From contig NZ_CAJXPA010000003.1 in NCBI RefSeq assembly GCF_913058035.1, positions 1 through 64,000 on the forward strand: a DNA stretch of 64,000 nt, read 5' to 3'. The stretch is from an uncultured Paraglaciecola sp. (GTDB lineage Bacteria > Pseudomonadota > Gammaproteobacteria > Enterobacterales > Alteromonadaceae). A program made the position numbers and the translations under genes. Position 1 is the first letter of the stretch; each line of letters starts with the position of its first letter. Positions 28,560-37,912 of the stretch are shown one piece after another. The notes beneath the pieces are model-generated. The model was not told the origin of the DNA, did not search any database, and saw only the letters and a list, made by a program, of their open reading frames with translations.

Positions 28560-29708
28560 TCAAACAAAACCTAGAAAAATAAAAATACTAATTAGTAGCA
28601 GTATAGGCGGTTTAAATAACTTTAGGCCTATGAACCCAATGACAACTAGACCAAAATCAGAGTAGCCGTGGACTGCACTAGTAAATACTGGATTATAGAG
28701 TGCCAACATCAGAAAACCTACCACCGCAGCGTTGATACCTGCTGAAGCGCCAATAAATTTGGGATGCTGGAATAAAGATTGCCACCCATTATTGACACTG
28801 AATATTAACAAAAATCCTGGTAAAAAAATTGCCAATGTAGCTAAAACCGCCCCTGTTAGTGGCGCGTTCATTATCCATTGAGCACCCATAAATGTTGCTA
28901 TAGTAAACATTGGGCCAGGCACTCCTTGAGCAGCTGCATAGCCAAGAAGAAACTGCTGTTGTGTGAGTGTATCGCCAATGCTGGTCTGTAATAGTGGTAA
29001 CACTACATGTCCTCCACCGAATACTATACTTCCGTTTTTGTAAAATGTTGCGAACATACCAACAAAAGAATCATATTGGCTCAACCATAGACTGATTAAA
29101 AATAGACTGATAAAAATTAACACAGGTGGCCAAGCTACCTTTTTAAGTGCTTGGCTTATATTGATATGGATTAGTGTGGTTTTGCTGTTGGTTACACCGA
29201 TTATCATCGCTATGAATAAGATTAACAATTGAGTATAAAACGATTGATAGATGACTAGAAATAACATGCTGAGAAGCATTATTAAGACAGATAAACGATT
29301 TTTGCAAAAACTTTTAAACATGGCGATCACTGCATCTAGCACAATAACAACGGCTAACAATTTTAGGCCACTACTGACTGAAGTTAACCAATTCGCTGGG
29401 TTGTCCAAGTTTACAGTTACAGCAAGCCAGTACATCAGTATAAATGAAGGCAAGGTGAAGCCCAAAAAGGCAGCTATTCCACCAGCCAGTCCTGCTTTTT
29501 GTAGTCCTATTGCAAATCCAATTTGGCTTGAACCTGGGCCTGGCAAAATTTGACTTAACGTAACTAATTGAGAGTATGCATCATTTGATAGCCATTTCAG
29601 ATTTTGTACAAAAGTATGCTGGAAATATCCAATGTGTGCTGCAGGGCCTCCAAAACTGATACAGCCTAACAATAAAAATCGCCAAAATATTTCCCAAATT
29701 TTGTTCAT
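28560..29708 (-). CDS. chrA: Chromate transporter, CHR family
   Basis: A 382-residue inner-membrane protein with about ten to twelve hydrophobic segments and two CHR halves, so the long type. The N-terminal half carries GCISFGGPAAHIGYF and SQILPGPGSSQIGFAIG. The C-terminal half repeats the pattern with GSIVFGGGHVVLPLL and AAAQGVPGPMFTIATFMG. Characterised members export chromate, but many relatives have undefined anion substrates. No chrB regulator is adjacent. It is divergent from rarD. Confidence 0.93.
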   Translation of the reverse strand: MNKIWEIFWRFLLLGCISFGGPAAHIGYFQHTFVQNLKWLSNDAYSQLVTLSQILPGPGSSQIGFAIGLQKAGLAGGIAAFLGFTLPSFILMYWLAVTVNLDNPANWLTSVSSGLKLLAVVIVLDAVIAMFKSFCKNRLSVLIMLLSMLFLVIYQSFYTQLLILFIAMIIGVTNSKTTLIHINISQALKKVAWPPVLIFISLFLISLWLSQYDSFVGMFATFYKNGSIVFGGGHVVLPLLQTSIGDTLTQQQFLLGYAAAQGVPGPMFTIATFMGAQWIMNAPLTGAVLATLAIFLPGFLLIFSVNNGWQSLFQHPKFIGASAGINAAVVGFLMLALYNPVFTSAVHGYSDFGLVVIGFIGLKLFKPPILLLISIFIFLGFV

Positions 29709-29806
29709 GAATTTACTTTACCTTGCTTGGGTTTTAGTTTGCATTTGCGAAATGCTTATATCAAACTTCACGTCATATTAAGCTCTGTTAAAGCTAGGTC
29801 AAATAA

Positions 29807-30700
29807 TTGGACGATAAATCAGTAAAAACAGGTGTTATTTTTGCACTAGCTGCTTATTCAATGTGGGGAATTGCACCCATGTATTTTAAGCTACTAACTA
29901 GTGTACCTGCCCTAGAAATTGTTATGCACCGAATAGTTTGGTCTGTGCTGGTGTTGTGTTTATTGTTGATTTTCCGAAAAAAATTTAATCAAGTGTTTAA
30001 GGCAATTCGAGATCCAAAAATAATCGCAACCTTAGCAATTAGTGGATTATTGTTAGCGATGAACTGGCTAGTATTCATCTGGGCCGTGAATAACGATAAA
30101 ATGCTTGATGCCAGTTTAGGATACTTTATTAATCCTCTATTTAATGTATTACTGGCGCGCTTTTTCTTAAAAGAAAGCCTAACTAGATTGCAGTTATTAG
30201 CGGTCTTTGTAGCGTTAGCGGGTGTAGCTTTTTTGATTTTTTCATATGGCCAGCTCCCATGGATAGCTTTAATATTAGCGACAAGTTTCAGTATCTACGG
30301 GTTATTGCGTAAAAAAGTGACTGTGGATTCTATGCCTGGTTTATTAATTGAAAGTTGTATTATGTTGCCATTTGCCTTGCTGTATTGGCTAATCATAGAT
30401 ACATCAAGTGGTAACATGTTGGCCAACAGTCCTGATTTAAATATCACATTGATGCTTGCAGGGGTAGTGACCACCGCCCCATTGTTATGCTTTACTGCAG
30501 CAGCTAGGCGTATCCGCTATACCACTTTAGGTTTTTTCCAATACATAGGCCCAAGCCTAATGTTCCTATTAGCAGTCATTCATTATCAAGAGCCACTAGA
30601 TGCCACAAGAGTTATCACTTTTGTATGTGTTTGGTCAGGCTTATTCATTTATGTCTATGATTCGTTGAGAGTTTATCGAAAGTCAAAACGTATTATTTAG
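29807..30700 (+). CDS. rarD: EamA-family transporter RarD
   Basis: A 297-residue drug/metabolite transporter with ten predicted membrane helices. The N-terminal DDKSVKTGVIFALAAYSMWG and IAPMYFKLL, together with the central NWLVFIWAVNNDKMLDASLG, match the RarD subfamily (named for chloramphenicol sensitivity in Pseudomonas). The substrate is unknown. The start is TTG 29807; homology to E. coli RarD from the first residues supports it. It appears to be monocistronic. Confidence 0.9.
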   Translation: MDDKSVKTGVIFALAAYSMWGIAPMYFKLLTSVPALEIVMHRIVWSVLVLCLLLIFRKKFNQVFKAIRDPKIIATLAISGLLLAMNWLVFIWAVNNDKMLDASLGYFINPLFNVLLARFFLKESLTRLQLLAVFVALAGVAFLIFSYGQLPWIALILATSFSIYGLLRKKVTVDSMPGLLIESCIMLPFALLYWLIIDTSSGNMLANSPDLNITLMLAGVVTTAPLLCFTAAARRIRYTTLGFFQYIGPSLMFLLAVIHYQEPLDATRVITFVCVWSGLFIYVYDSLRVYRKSKRII

Positions 30701-31474
30701 GAATAACTGTTTAGGATCAGGTGTCATTACTTGCCAAGCATATGTTAAGTATCAAGCACCTGTTTTCTAATGTTTTTTGCAGTATACAGTTGCCGATTGG
30801 CTTCAATTTACTTGGCCTTCGTGTCTCTTTTATATTATGAGTTAGACCTATACTAACGGTACAAGATAAACACTGATTTTTAAAAGTGAGAAGCTTATTC
30901 GCCATCACGTTGTGGAAGTCTTTCATAATTTGTAATATTTATAGCAGTACTGTTTTCGAAAAACATACAAAAACTCTTCACTTCAAGATCGTGCTGCTGT
31001 TTCATCAGTGATATGTTCAATTGCGCTACTTTTAATAAATATTACATAGAAACTACTTATGGCATTTGAGAAGGAGCCATCGATAACAAGAGCTTATTTA
31101 GAGTCGATTTTAAGCAGTTCAAAAATAATATTAAGACCCTCTAAACCTGAAGTAGCCTCACTTAGTATCACCAATTTAATACTGTATTGGCTATGCAAAG
31201 ATTTCAAATACTGATGAACATCAAAGGCTTTAAAATTCATAAAGTGATGGTGTTTTAGTAGAGCCGTCATGGATTGCCTGTTGACTCATCAACGATTAAC
31301 AGCCCTGATTTCTTATTCTTATTAAGTATGACTAAGGTATTATATATTTGTAGGACTGTGCACCATGTCTATGCTAATGAGTTGTACTCGATATTAATAC
31401 TTTATGTTACATGGATTAATATCGAGGGATCGAAAGTTAATTGAATAGATTAATTCGAACTTCCTTCTATAAAA
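30701..31474. other. Spacer with decayed coding traces
   Basis: A 774-base region with no intact gene. On the minus strand near 31300-31270 a short frame reads KSGLLIVDEST, then after a frameshift MTALLKHHHFMNFKAFDVHQ and onward to about 31095, where it stops. The same frame continues past the stop into a further open stretch. The first piece faintly resembles the start of a receiver domain. This is probably a dead gene; its family is uncertain. The ORF at 30717-30926 looks spurious. Confidence 0.3.
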
Positions 31475-33643
31475 CTAGACTTTTGTTAATTTCGCAAACG
31501 ACATGACTAACCACTTGCTACCCAGTTCATCAAAGTTAATTTGTACTCTCGCATGTTCGCCACTGCCCTCATAATTCAGCACTGTGCCCTCGGCAAATTT
31601 AGGGTGGGATACTCTTTCCCCTAATTGGAAACCTGTTGATTCAAAAGCAGTGTGTCCAGTGACTGGGGTGAATCGATTTTGAACTGGTCGAGTTATAGTT
31701 GTTCGCAAACGCACTTCTTCTATACAGTCCGTCGGTATCTCCTTGATAAAACGTGAAGGAGTATGATACTTGTCCTGGCCATATACCCGCCTGTTTTCCG
31801 CGTAAGTAATATATAATTTTTGCATAGCCCTTGTCATACCTACATAACAAAGGCGACGTTCTTCTTCTATTTTACCGGGTTCTTCATTACTCATTTGGCT
31901 TGGGAACATGCCCTCTTCAACACCCACCATAAAGACTAGTGGAAATTCTAAGCCCTTTGCTGTGTGAATTGTCATCATTTGAACCGCATCTTGATGTTTA
32001 TCCGCTTGATTATCACCTGCTTCCAGAGATGCGTGTGCTAAAAAAGCAGACATCGGAGTCATATCTTCCGCTTCTTCTGGCACCACAAATTGCTTACATG
32101 CGGTAACTAATTCTTCTAAGTTTTCAATTCTTGCTTGAGCTTTTTCGCTTTTCTCTGCTTTGTACATAGCAAATAAACCGGAGTGTTTGATCACATGGTC
32201 AGCCTGTTGCTCTAATGGAAGTTCTGAAACGTCTTGTGTGAGTTGTGAAATTAACTTAGTAAAGGAGGTGAGCGCATTAGAAGCACGACCAGTCAAGCGA
32301 TTTTCAGCGAGTATTCTGGTACTGGCATCCCACATGGATAATTCTGCTTCGCGTGCAAGTTCGCGAATTTGCGAAAGGGTCTTATCGCCGAGGCCACGAG
32401 TGGGAGTATTCACAACTCGCTCAAATGCAGCGTCATCGATGGTTTGATTAATTAAACGCAAATAACCTAACGCATCCCGAATTTCCTGGCGTTCAAAAAA
32501 TCGCAGGCCACCATATATGCGATATGCGATAGACTCTTGTAACAATGCTTCTTCTAGAACACGCGACTGAGCGTTATTACGATATAAAATCGCACAATCA
32601 GATAAAGCATTGCCGTTGTCTCGCCAATCTTTTATTCGTGAAATATTAAAACGAGCTTCGTCTAACTCATTAAAGCCCGCATATAAGGAAATGAGCTCCC
32701 CAGGGCTATCTTCTGTCCACAGTTTTTTGCCTAATCTACCTTGGTTATTGTCTATGACGGCGTTAGCTGCTTTTAAGATATTACCGGTGGAGCGATAATT
32801 TTGTTCAAGTCTTATGGTCTTGGCACCCTTAAAATCTCGCAAAAAATGTTGTATGTTCTCTACGTTTGCACCTCGCCAGCCATAGATTGACTGATCATCA
32901 TCTCCAACAATAATCATATTATTGCTTGGGGCGGCAAGTATTCGCAACCAAGCATATTGAATGTTGTTGGTGTCTTGAAATTCGTCTACCAAGATTCCTC
33001 TAAAGCGTTTTTGATAGTGCTCTAACACCGAAGGATTGTTTAACCATAACTCATGTGCTCTAAGTAACAATTCAGCAAAATCGACTAACCCAGCTCGATC
33101 GCATGTTTGTTGATAGGTTTGATAAATTTCTCGCATTTTTTGTTGTGTTGCATCACCATGTGTTTCGATATGTTGTGGTCGTAAACCTTCGTCTTTATTA
33201 CCGTTGATATACCACTGTACATGTTTTGGAGCCCAATGTTTTTCATCAAGATTAAGGTTTTTAAGTACACGTCTAACCAATCGATATTGATCATCTGAGT
33301 CTAAAATAGTGAAATTTTGAGGTAGCCCAACGTCTGCATGATGAGCACGCAGCAAGCGATGAGCGATGCCATGAAATGTACCGATCCACATACTATTTAG
33401 CGCATTACCTTGCAATTGTTCTATGCGACCGCGCATCTCTTTAGCCGCTTTATTTGTAAAAGTGACCGCCAAAATACCATAAGGTGCAATGCCTTCAACT
33501 TCCATCAACCATGCAATTCGATGAACCAAAACTCGGGTTTTACCGCTACCTGCACCAGCTAAAATAAGCATGTCAGATGCAGGAGCTGCCACTGCATCAC
33601 GTTGTTTGTCGTTTAACTGGTCAAGAAGTCGAGATACATCCAT
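31475..33643 (-). CDS. uvrD: DNA helicase II UvrD
   Basis: A superfamily 1 3'-5' helicase used in mismatch repair, excision repair and removal of RecA filaments. Walker A is ILAGAGSGKTRVLVHRI near residue 25. Walker B is ILVDEFQDTNNIQY near 215. IVGDDDQSIYGWRGA and LEQNYRSTGNI, then MTIHTAKGLEFPLVF and YVGMTRAMQKLYITYAE, give the remaining helicase motifs. The C-terminal Tudor-like region ends with WLVMSFAKL. The track start adds three residues; ATG 33643 (MDVSRLLDQLNDKQRD) matches known UvrD. A LexA-box-like site lies about 50 bases upstream, consistent with SOS control as in E. coli. It is divergent from cysE. Confidence 0.97.
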   Translation of the reverse strand: MDVSRLLDQLNDKQRDAVAAPASDMLILAGAGSGKTRVLVHRIAWLMEVEGIAPYGILAVTFTNKAAKEMRGRIEQLQGNALNSMWIGTFHGIAHRLLRAHHADVGLPQNFTILDSDDQYRLVRRVLKNLNLDEKHWAPKHVQWYINGNKDEGLRPQHIETHGDATQQKMREIYQTYQQTCDRAGLVDFAELLLRAHELWLNNPSVLEHYQKRFRGILVDEFQDTNNIQYAWLRILAAPSNNMIIVGDDDQSIYGWRGANVENIQHFLRDFKGAKTIRLEQNYRSTGNILKAANAVIDNNQGRLGKKLWTEDSPGELISLYAGFNELDEARFNISRIKDWRDNGNALSDCAILYRNNAQSRVLEEALLQESIAYRIYGGLRFFERQEIRDALGYLRLINQTIDDAAFERVVNTPTRGLGDKTLSQIRELAREAELSMWDASTRILAENRLTGRASNALTSFTKLISQLTQDVSELPLEQQADHVIKHSGLFAMYKAEKSEKAQARIENLEELVTACKQFVVPEEAEDMTPMSAFLAHASLEAGDNQADKHQDAVQMMTIHTAKGLEFPLVFMVGVEEGMFPSQMSNEEPGKIEEERRLCYVGMTRAMQKLYITYAENRRVYGQDKYHTPSRFIKEIPTDCIEEVRLRTTITRPVQNRFTPVTGHTAFESTGFQLGERVSHPKFAEGTVLNYEGSGEHARVQINFDELGSKWLVMSFAKLTKV

Positions 33644-33691
33644 TACACACAAAATATATTAGAAAAATATATTTTTAGTATATCAGTAACA

Positions 33692-33707
33692 CTGTATTTA
33701 AATACAC
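33692..33707 (-). promoter_or_regulatory. Candidate LexA (SOS) box of uvrD
   Basis: CTGTATTTAAATACAC differs from the consensus CTGT-N8-ACAG in a single position and has the usual AT-rich core. It lies between uvrD and cysE, about 50 bases before the uvrD start. Orientation toward uvrD is inferred from the known SOS regulation of that gene. Confidence 0.6.
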
Positions 33708-33766
33708 TAAACTTAACCCAATATAATCTAACAAGTTTGGTTTAGGTCTAGATATTAGGAAACAGA

Positions 33767-34546
33767 ATGAGTATTGAATTCTGGTTGCAACTCAAAGCAG
33801 AATCAGAGCAACTTATGAATAGAGAACCTCTATTATCAAGTTATGTGCATACTTGCATATTGGCTCATCATAATTTTGAAACTACTCTAAGTTTCATTTT
33901 ATCGAATAAATTAGCTGACAATGTGATGGGTTCTTTATCTTTAAGAACCATGTTTGAACAAAGCTATTTGTTGCACCCTGAAATTGTAGAGGCGGGAATA
34001 TGTGATATTCAAGCAGTGTTTAAGCGTGACCCCGCAGTGCATTCTTTTTTAACTGTGTTGCTAAATTTTAAGGGTTTTCAAGCTATTCAAGTCCACAGAT
34101 TAGCTAATCAACTCTGGATGGCTGGACGAAAAGACTTAGCATTGTTTATTCAAAGCCGAAATTCAGAAGTTTTTTCGGTAGACATTCACCCTGCAGCAAC
34201 AATAGGTCAAGGGGTCATGTTTGATCATGCAACTGGGATCGTGGTGGGCGAAACGGCTGTTATTGAGAATAATGTCTCTATTATGCAATCTGTGACACTT
34301 GGTGGAACGGGTAATGAAGCAGGTGACCGCCATCCTAAGGTGCGCGAAGGGGTAATGATTGGTGCTGGCGCTAAGATTCTAGGTCATATTATTATAGGTG
34401 CTGGCGCTAAAGTAGGAGCGGGTAGCGTGGTACTCAATGATGTACCAGCACATGTGACAGTGGCCGGTATTCCTGCCAAGATTGTTGGTAAACCGACCTC
34501 TCAAAAACCTTGTGAAACGATGCAACAAAATATATTGGAAGATTAG
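33767..34546 (+). CDS. cysE: Serine O-acetyltransferase
   Basis: Acetylates L-serine with acetyl-CoA, the first step of cysteine synthesis. The 259-residue protein has the N-terminal helical domain (MNREPLLSSYVHTCILAHHNF) and a left-handed beta-helix made of hexapeptide repeats (SVDIHPAATIGQGVMFDHAT, VIENNVSIMQSVTLGGTG, and the following repeats). DHATGIVVGET contains the catalytic His. The C-terminal tail, which docks to CysK and binds feedback cysteine, is a little shorter than in E. coli (273 residues). It is convergent with yigB and has its own promoter region shared with uvrD. Confidence 0.96.
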   Translation: MSIEFWLQLKAESEQLMNREPLLSSYVHTCILAHHNFETTLSFILSNKLADNVMGSLSLRTMFEQSYLLHPEIVEAGICDIQAVFKRDPAVHSFLTVLLNFKGFQAIQVHRLANQLWMAGRKDLALFIQSRNSEVFSVDIHPAATIGQGVMFDHATGIVVGETAVIENNVSIMQSVTLGGTGNEAGDRHPKVREGVMIGAGAKILGHIIIGAGAKVGAGSVVLNDVPAHVTVAGIPAKIVGKPTSQKPCETMQQNILED

Positions 34547-34579
34547 AGCCTTCTTTTTATTTTAATTACATGGACGGAT

Positions 34580-35296
34580 TTAAACAATTGCTAACAGCTG
34601 GGTTAACTGACTTAATTGCACATGAGGTAAAACGTGTGTTTTTTCATTAAGCATGTTCATCTCTCTATCTTCAGCATACCAAGCCGTTTGATAACCTGCT
34701 TTAAGTGCACCATAAATGTCCTTTTGCAAGTTATCGCCTACATGTAAAATATTTTCGGGAGGAATATTTAAGTGAGCCTGTGCTGCAACAAACATTGCTT
34801 TATTAGGTTTCATCGGCAATTCAACACTCGCTTGAAAGCAAGCACTAAAATAGCCGTCAAGTCCGATTTGTTGCAGGTTAACGTTACCATTGGTAATGGC
34901 AACTAAAGGTAACCTATCTGATAATGACTTCAATAAAGAATGAATATCTTTGTGTAAAGAAAAATTACTTCTTTGAAAATAGAAATGTTCGAAACACCGT
35001 TTAATCGCCACACCTAAGTTGTCGCCTGAAAAGCCTAATGCCAAAAAACCAGATTCGAGGGAAAGCCGTCTTAACTCACCCATGTCATTTTTTAATGATG
35101 GATTTGCTAAAAAATGTGCTTTTTGTTGAGAGCGCCAAAAGTCTTTGTTTACATCTTTAGTGACAGGATATTGATTATGCATAAATTCGATTAGAGAATG
35201 TTCTGCCTTAACGATCACACTTGTGTTCTCGTACAACGTGTCATCTAAATCGAAAGTAATCGCTTGAATTGGTTTAAGTTTTTTATAATAAATCAT
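34580..35296 (-). CDS. yigB: HAD-family phosphatase, YigB-like
   Basis: A 238-residue haloacid dehalogenase hydrolase. Motif I is FDLDDTLYEN near residue 15, motif II VAITNGN near 132, and motif IV HVGDNLQKDIYGALKAG near 190. E. coli YigB dephosphorylates FMN and the riboflavin precursor 5-amino-6-(5-phosphoribitylamino)uracil. The same role is likely here because the gene keeps its place after xerC. About 26 bases separate it from xerC, so it is the last gene of the dapF-DUF484-xerC-yigB run. Confidence 0.9.
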   Translation of the reverse strand: MIYYKKLKPIQAITFDLDDTLYENTSVIVKAEHSLIEFMHNQYPVTKDVNKDFWRSQQKAHFLANPSLKNDMGELRRLSLESGFLALGFSGDNLGVAIKRCFEHFYFQRSNFSLHKDIHSLLKSLSDRLPLVAITNGNVNLQQIGLDGYFSACFQASVELPMKPNKAMFVAAQAHLNIPPENILHVGDNLQKDIYGALKAGYQTAWYAEDREMNMLNEKTHVLPHVQLSQLTQLLAIV

Positions 35297-35322
35297 TTAG
35301 AAGTATACATTCTTGTTAAATT

Positions 35323-36222
35323 TTAAGACGGCCTAGACTTCTTTGCCCTAGGATTTGGGGCATCGTATACGTGGGCCAGGTGTTGAAAGTTCAGATGCGT
35401 ATATACTTGGGTTGTAGATAAATTAGCGTGTCCAAGTAATTCTTGCACTGCCCTTAAGTCTGAGCTTGATTCTAAAACATGTGTAGCAAAACTGTGCCGA
35501 AGTTTGTGTGGGTTAACCGATTGCTCTAGATTTTGTCGAATAGCCCACAGTTTCATACGTTTCGCTATTTGCCTTGTGCCGAGCCTGTTTTTTCGCATCC
35601 CAACAAATAATGCAGGTTCCTCACTAGATGACAGTTCTGGCCTTATTTTTAGCCAGAAAGTTAATGCTTCGAATGCAATTTTACCAATTGGCAACAAACG
35701 TTCTTTATTACCCTTACCTATAACTCTTAATTGCCTGTCAGGTTGTATGTTTTTGATATTAATATTAGCTAATTCTGATAAACGTAATCCACAACTATAC
35801 ATAAGTTCCATCATGGCCTTATCTCGGATAGCCAAAAGGTCATCTTCTTTGATATCTAGTAATTGATGCATCTCATCGACATTCAATTGCTTTGGCAATG
35901 GTTTGGCTTGTTTAGGTGCTTGAATTGATGTCGCTGGGTTTTGTACTAGCTGACCTTGCTGAACCAAAAATGCACAAAAACCACGGATAGATGACAAACG
36001 TAATGCAATTGAGCGAGAACCTAAACCGTTTTTACGTGCTTCATTCAAGAGGTTACGTACATCTGACGTAGTAAATAATGACCAGTTTTCTATGTCAAGT
36101 TGATTGAAAGATACCAAAAGCTGCCGTTGGTAATTTTCTATTGAATTATGAGCTAGGTTTTTTTCGTACTTTAAGTATGCGAAATATTTTTCTAACCAAG
36201 TATGTAGGCTTGGTTTTAACAT
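35323..36222 (-). CDS. xerC: Tyrosine recombinase XerC
   Basis: With XerD it resolves chromosome dimers at dif near the division septum. The N-terminal SAM-like domain starts HTWLEKYFAYLKYEKNLAHN. The catalytic residues are visible: Arg in SCGLRLSELANI, Lys in GKGNKERLLPIG, HxxR in NPHKLRHSFATHVLE, then LLGHANLSTTQVYTHLN with His and the nucleophilic Tyr. The track starts at TTG 36234, overlapping the DUF484 stop by four bases; the first ATG is 36222, four codons later, giving about 299 residues. Either start is possible, since neither has a strong ribosome binding site. Confidence 0.96.
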   Translation of the reverse strand: MLKPSLHTWLEKYFAYLKYEKNLAHNSIENYQRQLLVSFNQLDIENWSLFTTSDVRNLLNEARKNGLGSRSIALRLSSIRGFCAFLVQQGQLVQNPATSIQAPKQAKPLPKQLNVDEMHQLLDIKEDDLLAIRDKAMMELMYSCGLRLSELANINIKNIQPDRQLRVIGKGNKERLLPIGKIAFEALTFWLKIRPELSSSEEPALFVGMRKNRLGTRQIAKRMKLWAIRQNLEQSVNPHKLRHSFATHVLESSSDLRAVQELLGHANLSTTQVYTHLNFQHLAHVYDAPNPRAKKSRPS

Positions 36223-36230
36223 TGCACTAA

Positions 36231-36896
36231 TCAATAAGTCAGCATTTTAGGTAGCAAAATACCTAAAAATTGCTGTAGTTGTGTGATCAATAATGTATCC
36301 ATCCCCGGGTTAAAGTGTCCCGGATCTTTGCTACCGATTGCTAAAATCCCAAATTCGTCTAGGTCACCGATCAAGAGTAAAGCAACTGAATTAGCTTCTT
36401 GATCAGCAAACAATAATTTGCGTTCATGATCGCTTAAGCGTCCAAAGAAAAGCCGCTGTGTTTTGAAACGCTTTTCTATAAACAAACGACGCTGGATTTC
36501 GGGCAAAGCATGGGCACCTTTGAAAGGTTTTAATGTGACGGATGCTAACTGCAGGTTTTCTTGGATAACCTCTTCCAAAATAAAGACGAGATCAGCAAGG
36601 TTGGTACATTTTAAAATGCGTAAATTCAAATCTGCATACACACGATAGATAGCTTCATTTTGTTTGGCAATATTAATTAATTGATTCAGCTTATGGCTTA
36701 AGCTTCTGACCTTTTTTCGCAGCTGCTCACTTTGCAGCTCCATCAAAGATACGCTGCCTTTGTGTATATGAGGGATACTAATTTGTTCAATAACCTGTGG
36801 AAATTTTGTGAAAAAATCAGGATTTTCGAGTAGGTAGGCAGCTACTTGTTCAGCGTCAATTAGATTCTCAGATTCATATGCAGTCACTATATCCAT
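36231..36896 (-). CDS. DUF484 family protein (YigA-like)
   Basis: A protein of about 221 residues of unknown function, always found between dapF and xerC in gammaproteobacteria. It has an N-terminal segment (DAEQVAAYLLENPDFFTKFPQ), a coiled-coil stretch near residues 50-80 (MELQSEQLRKKVRSLSHKLN), and a GAF-like C-terminal domain with SVALLLIGDLDEFGILAIGS. The track begins at TTG 36920 overlapping dapF by four bases; the first ATG is 36896. The longer form would be translationally coupled to dapF and cannot be excluded. Confidence 0.9.
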   Translation of the reverse strand: MDIVTAYESENLIDAEQVAAYLLENPDFFTKFPQVIEQISIPHIHKGSVSLMELQSEQLRKKVRSLSHKLNQLINIAKQNEAIYRVYADLNLRILKCTNLADLVFILEEVIQENLQLASVTLKPFKGAHALPEIQRRLFIEKRFKTQRLFFGRLSDHERKLLFADQEANSVALLLIGDLDEFGILAIGSKDPGHFNPGMDTLLITQLQQFLGILLPKMLTY

Positions 36897-36916
36897 TTTA
36901 TTTTGCAACTCTTTAC

Positions 36917-37747
36917 TCAAAGGTTAATGTATCCATCAAAAATATGCTCAGCTGCGCCGGTCATCTTTAAAACATTGTCATTGCCTTGCCAACGTATTTT
37001 TAAACTACCACCTCGCAAATCAACTCTTACATCTTTACTTAATCTATTTTGTAATTGTCCCACAGCAACCGCTGCACATGCTCCGCTGCCACAAGCTAAT
37101 GTTTCACCTACACCTCTTTCGAAAACTCGAAGCTTTATGTGGCTGTGGTTAATAATTTGCATGAACCCAACATTTGCACCTTCGATAAAACGTTCGTGTT
37201 TCTCAAGCAAAGGGCCCATAGATTCAACATCTGCAGTTTCTACATCGTCGACTAACAGTACACAGTGTGGATTACCCATAGAAACAGCACCACAAAAAAA
37301 GGTGTGTTCCTGTGCTCTCAATATATATACTTTTTCACGCTTATTTGCTTTGATTGGCACTAAGTTCGGTTCAAATTCGGGAACGCCCATATTGACTGTG
37401 ACTTGTCCATCTTTCTCAAGGTAGAGAACCATGCGACCTGCTTTAGTGCTAACGACGATTTTGTTACGGTTAGTTAGGCCTTTCATTTTAACAAAGCGAG
37501 CGAAACAGCGAGCACCATTTCCACATTGAGAAACCTCAGAACCATCTGCGTTAAATATTCTGTAATGAAAATCTTGTTCTGGATCGTAAGGAGGTTCAAC
37601 CATCAAAAGTTGGTCAAATCCTATACCAAAATTTCTGTCTGATAGTTGTTGGATCTTCTCTTTGGAAAAAAATACGTTTTGCGTTACGTTATCAATAACA
37701 ACAAAATCATTTCCCAGACCATGCATCTTTGAAAACTGAACTTGCAT
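36917..37747 (-). CDS. dapF: Diaminopimelate epimerase
   Basis: Interconverts L,L- and meso-diaminopimelate for lysine and peptidoglycan synthesis. The 276-residue cofactor-free enzyme carries both active cysteines, in [13 protein letters not shown] near residue 73 and [16 protein letters not shown] near 218. The N-terminus [19 protein letters not shown] is diagnostic. It follows lysA, the next enzyme in the lysine pathway, with about 165 bases between, and is probably cotranscribed with the DUF484 gene, xerC and yigB. Confidence 0.97.
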   Translation of the reverse strand: MQVQFSKMHGLGNDFVVIDNVTQNVFFSKEKIQQLSDRNFGIGFDQLLMVEPPYDPEQDFHYRIFNADGSEVSQCGNGARCFARFVKMKGLTNRNKIVVSTKAGRMVLYLEKDGQVTVNMGVPEFEPNLVPIKANKREKVYILRAQEHTFFCGAVSMGNPHCVLLVDDVETADVESMGPLLEKHERFIEGANVGFMQIINHSHIKLRVFERGVGETLACGSGACAAVAVGQLQNRLSKDVRVDLRGGSLKIRWQGNDNVLKMTGAAEHIFDGYINL

Positions 37748-37912
37748 TGCGACTACTTAGCTAAAATTGTTATCAATACGCGAGATTAAATACGTATTGG
37801 AGATAGAATTAGTTATATCACTTCAGTGAAAGACTGACTATGTCTTTAACAAGATACAGGCTAAATAGTCACAATGTAAAAAAAAATTATGAATATAAAT
37901 AATAACGTCTTT

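Noticed and set aside
35323-36222. Phage or integron integrase
   Set aside because: It is chromosomal XerC, with dapF and DUF484 in their conserved order.
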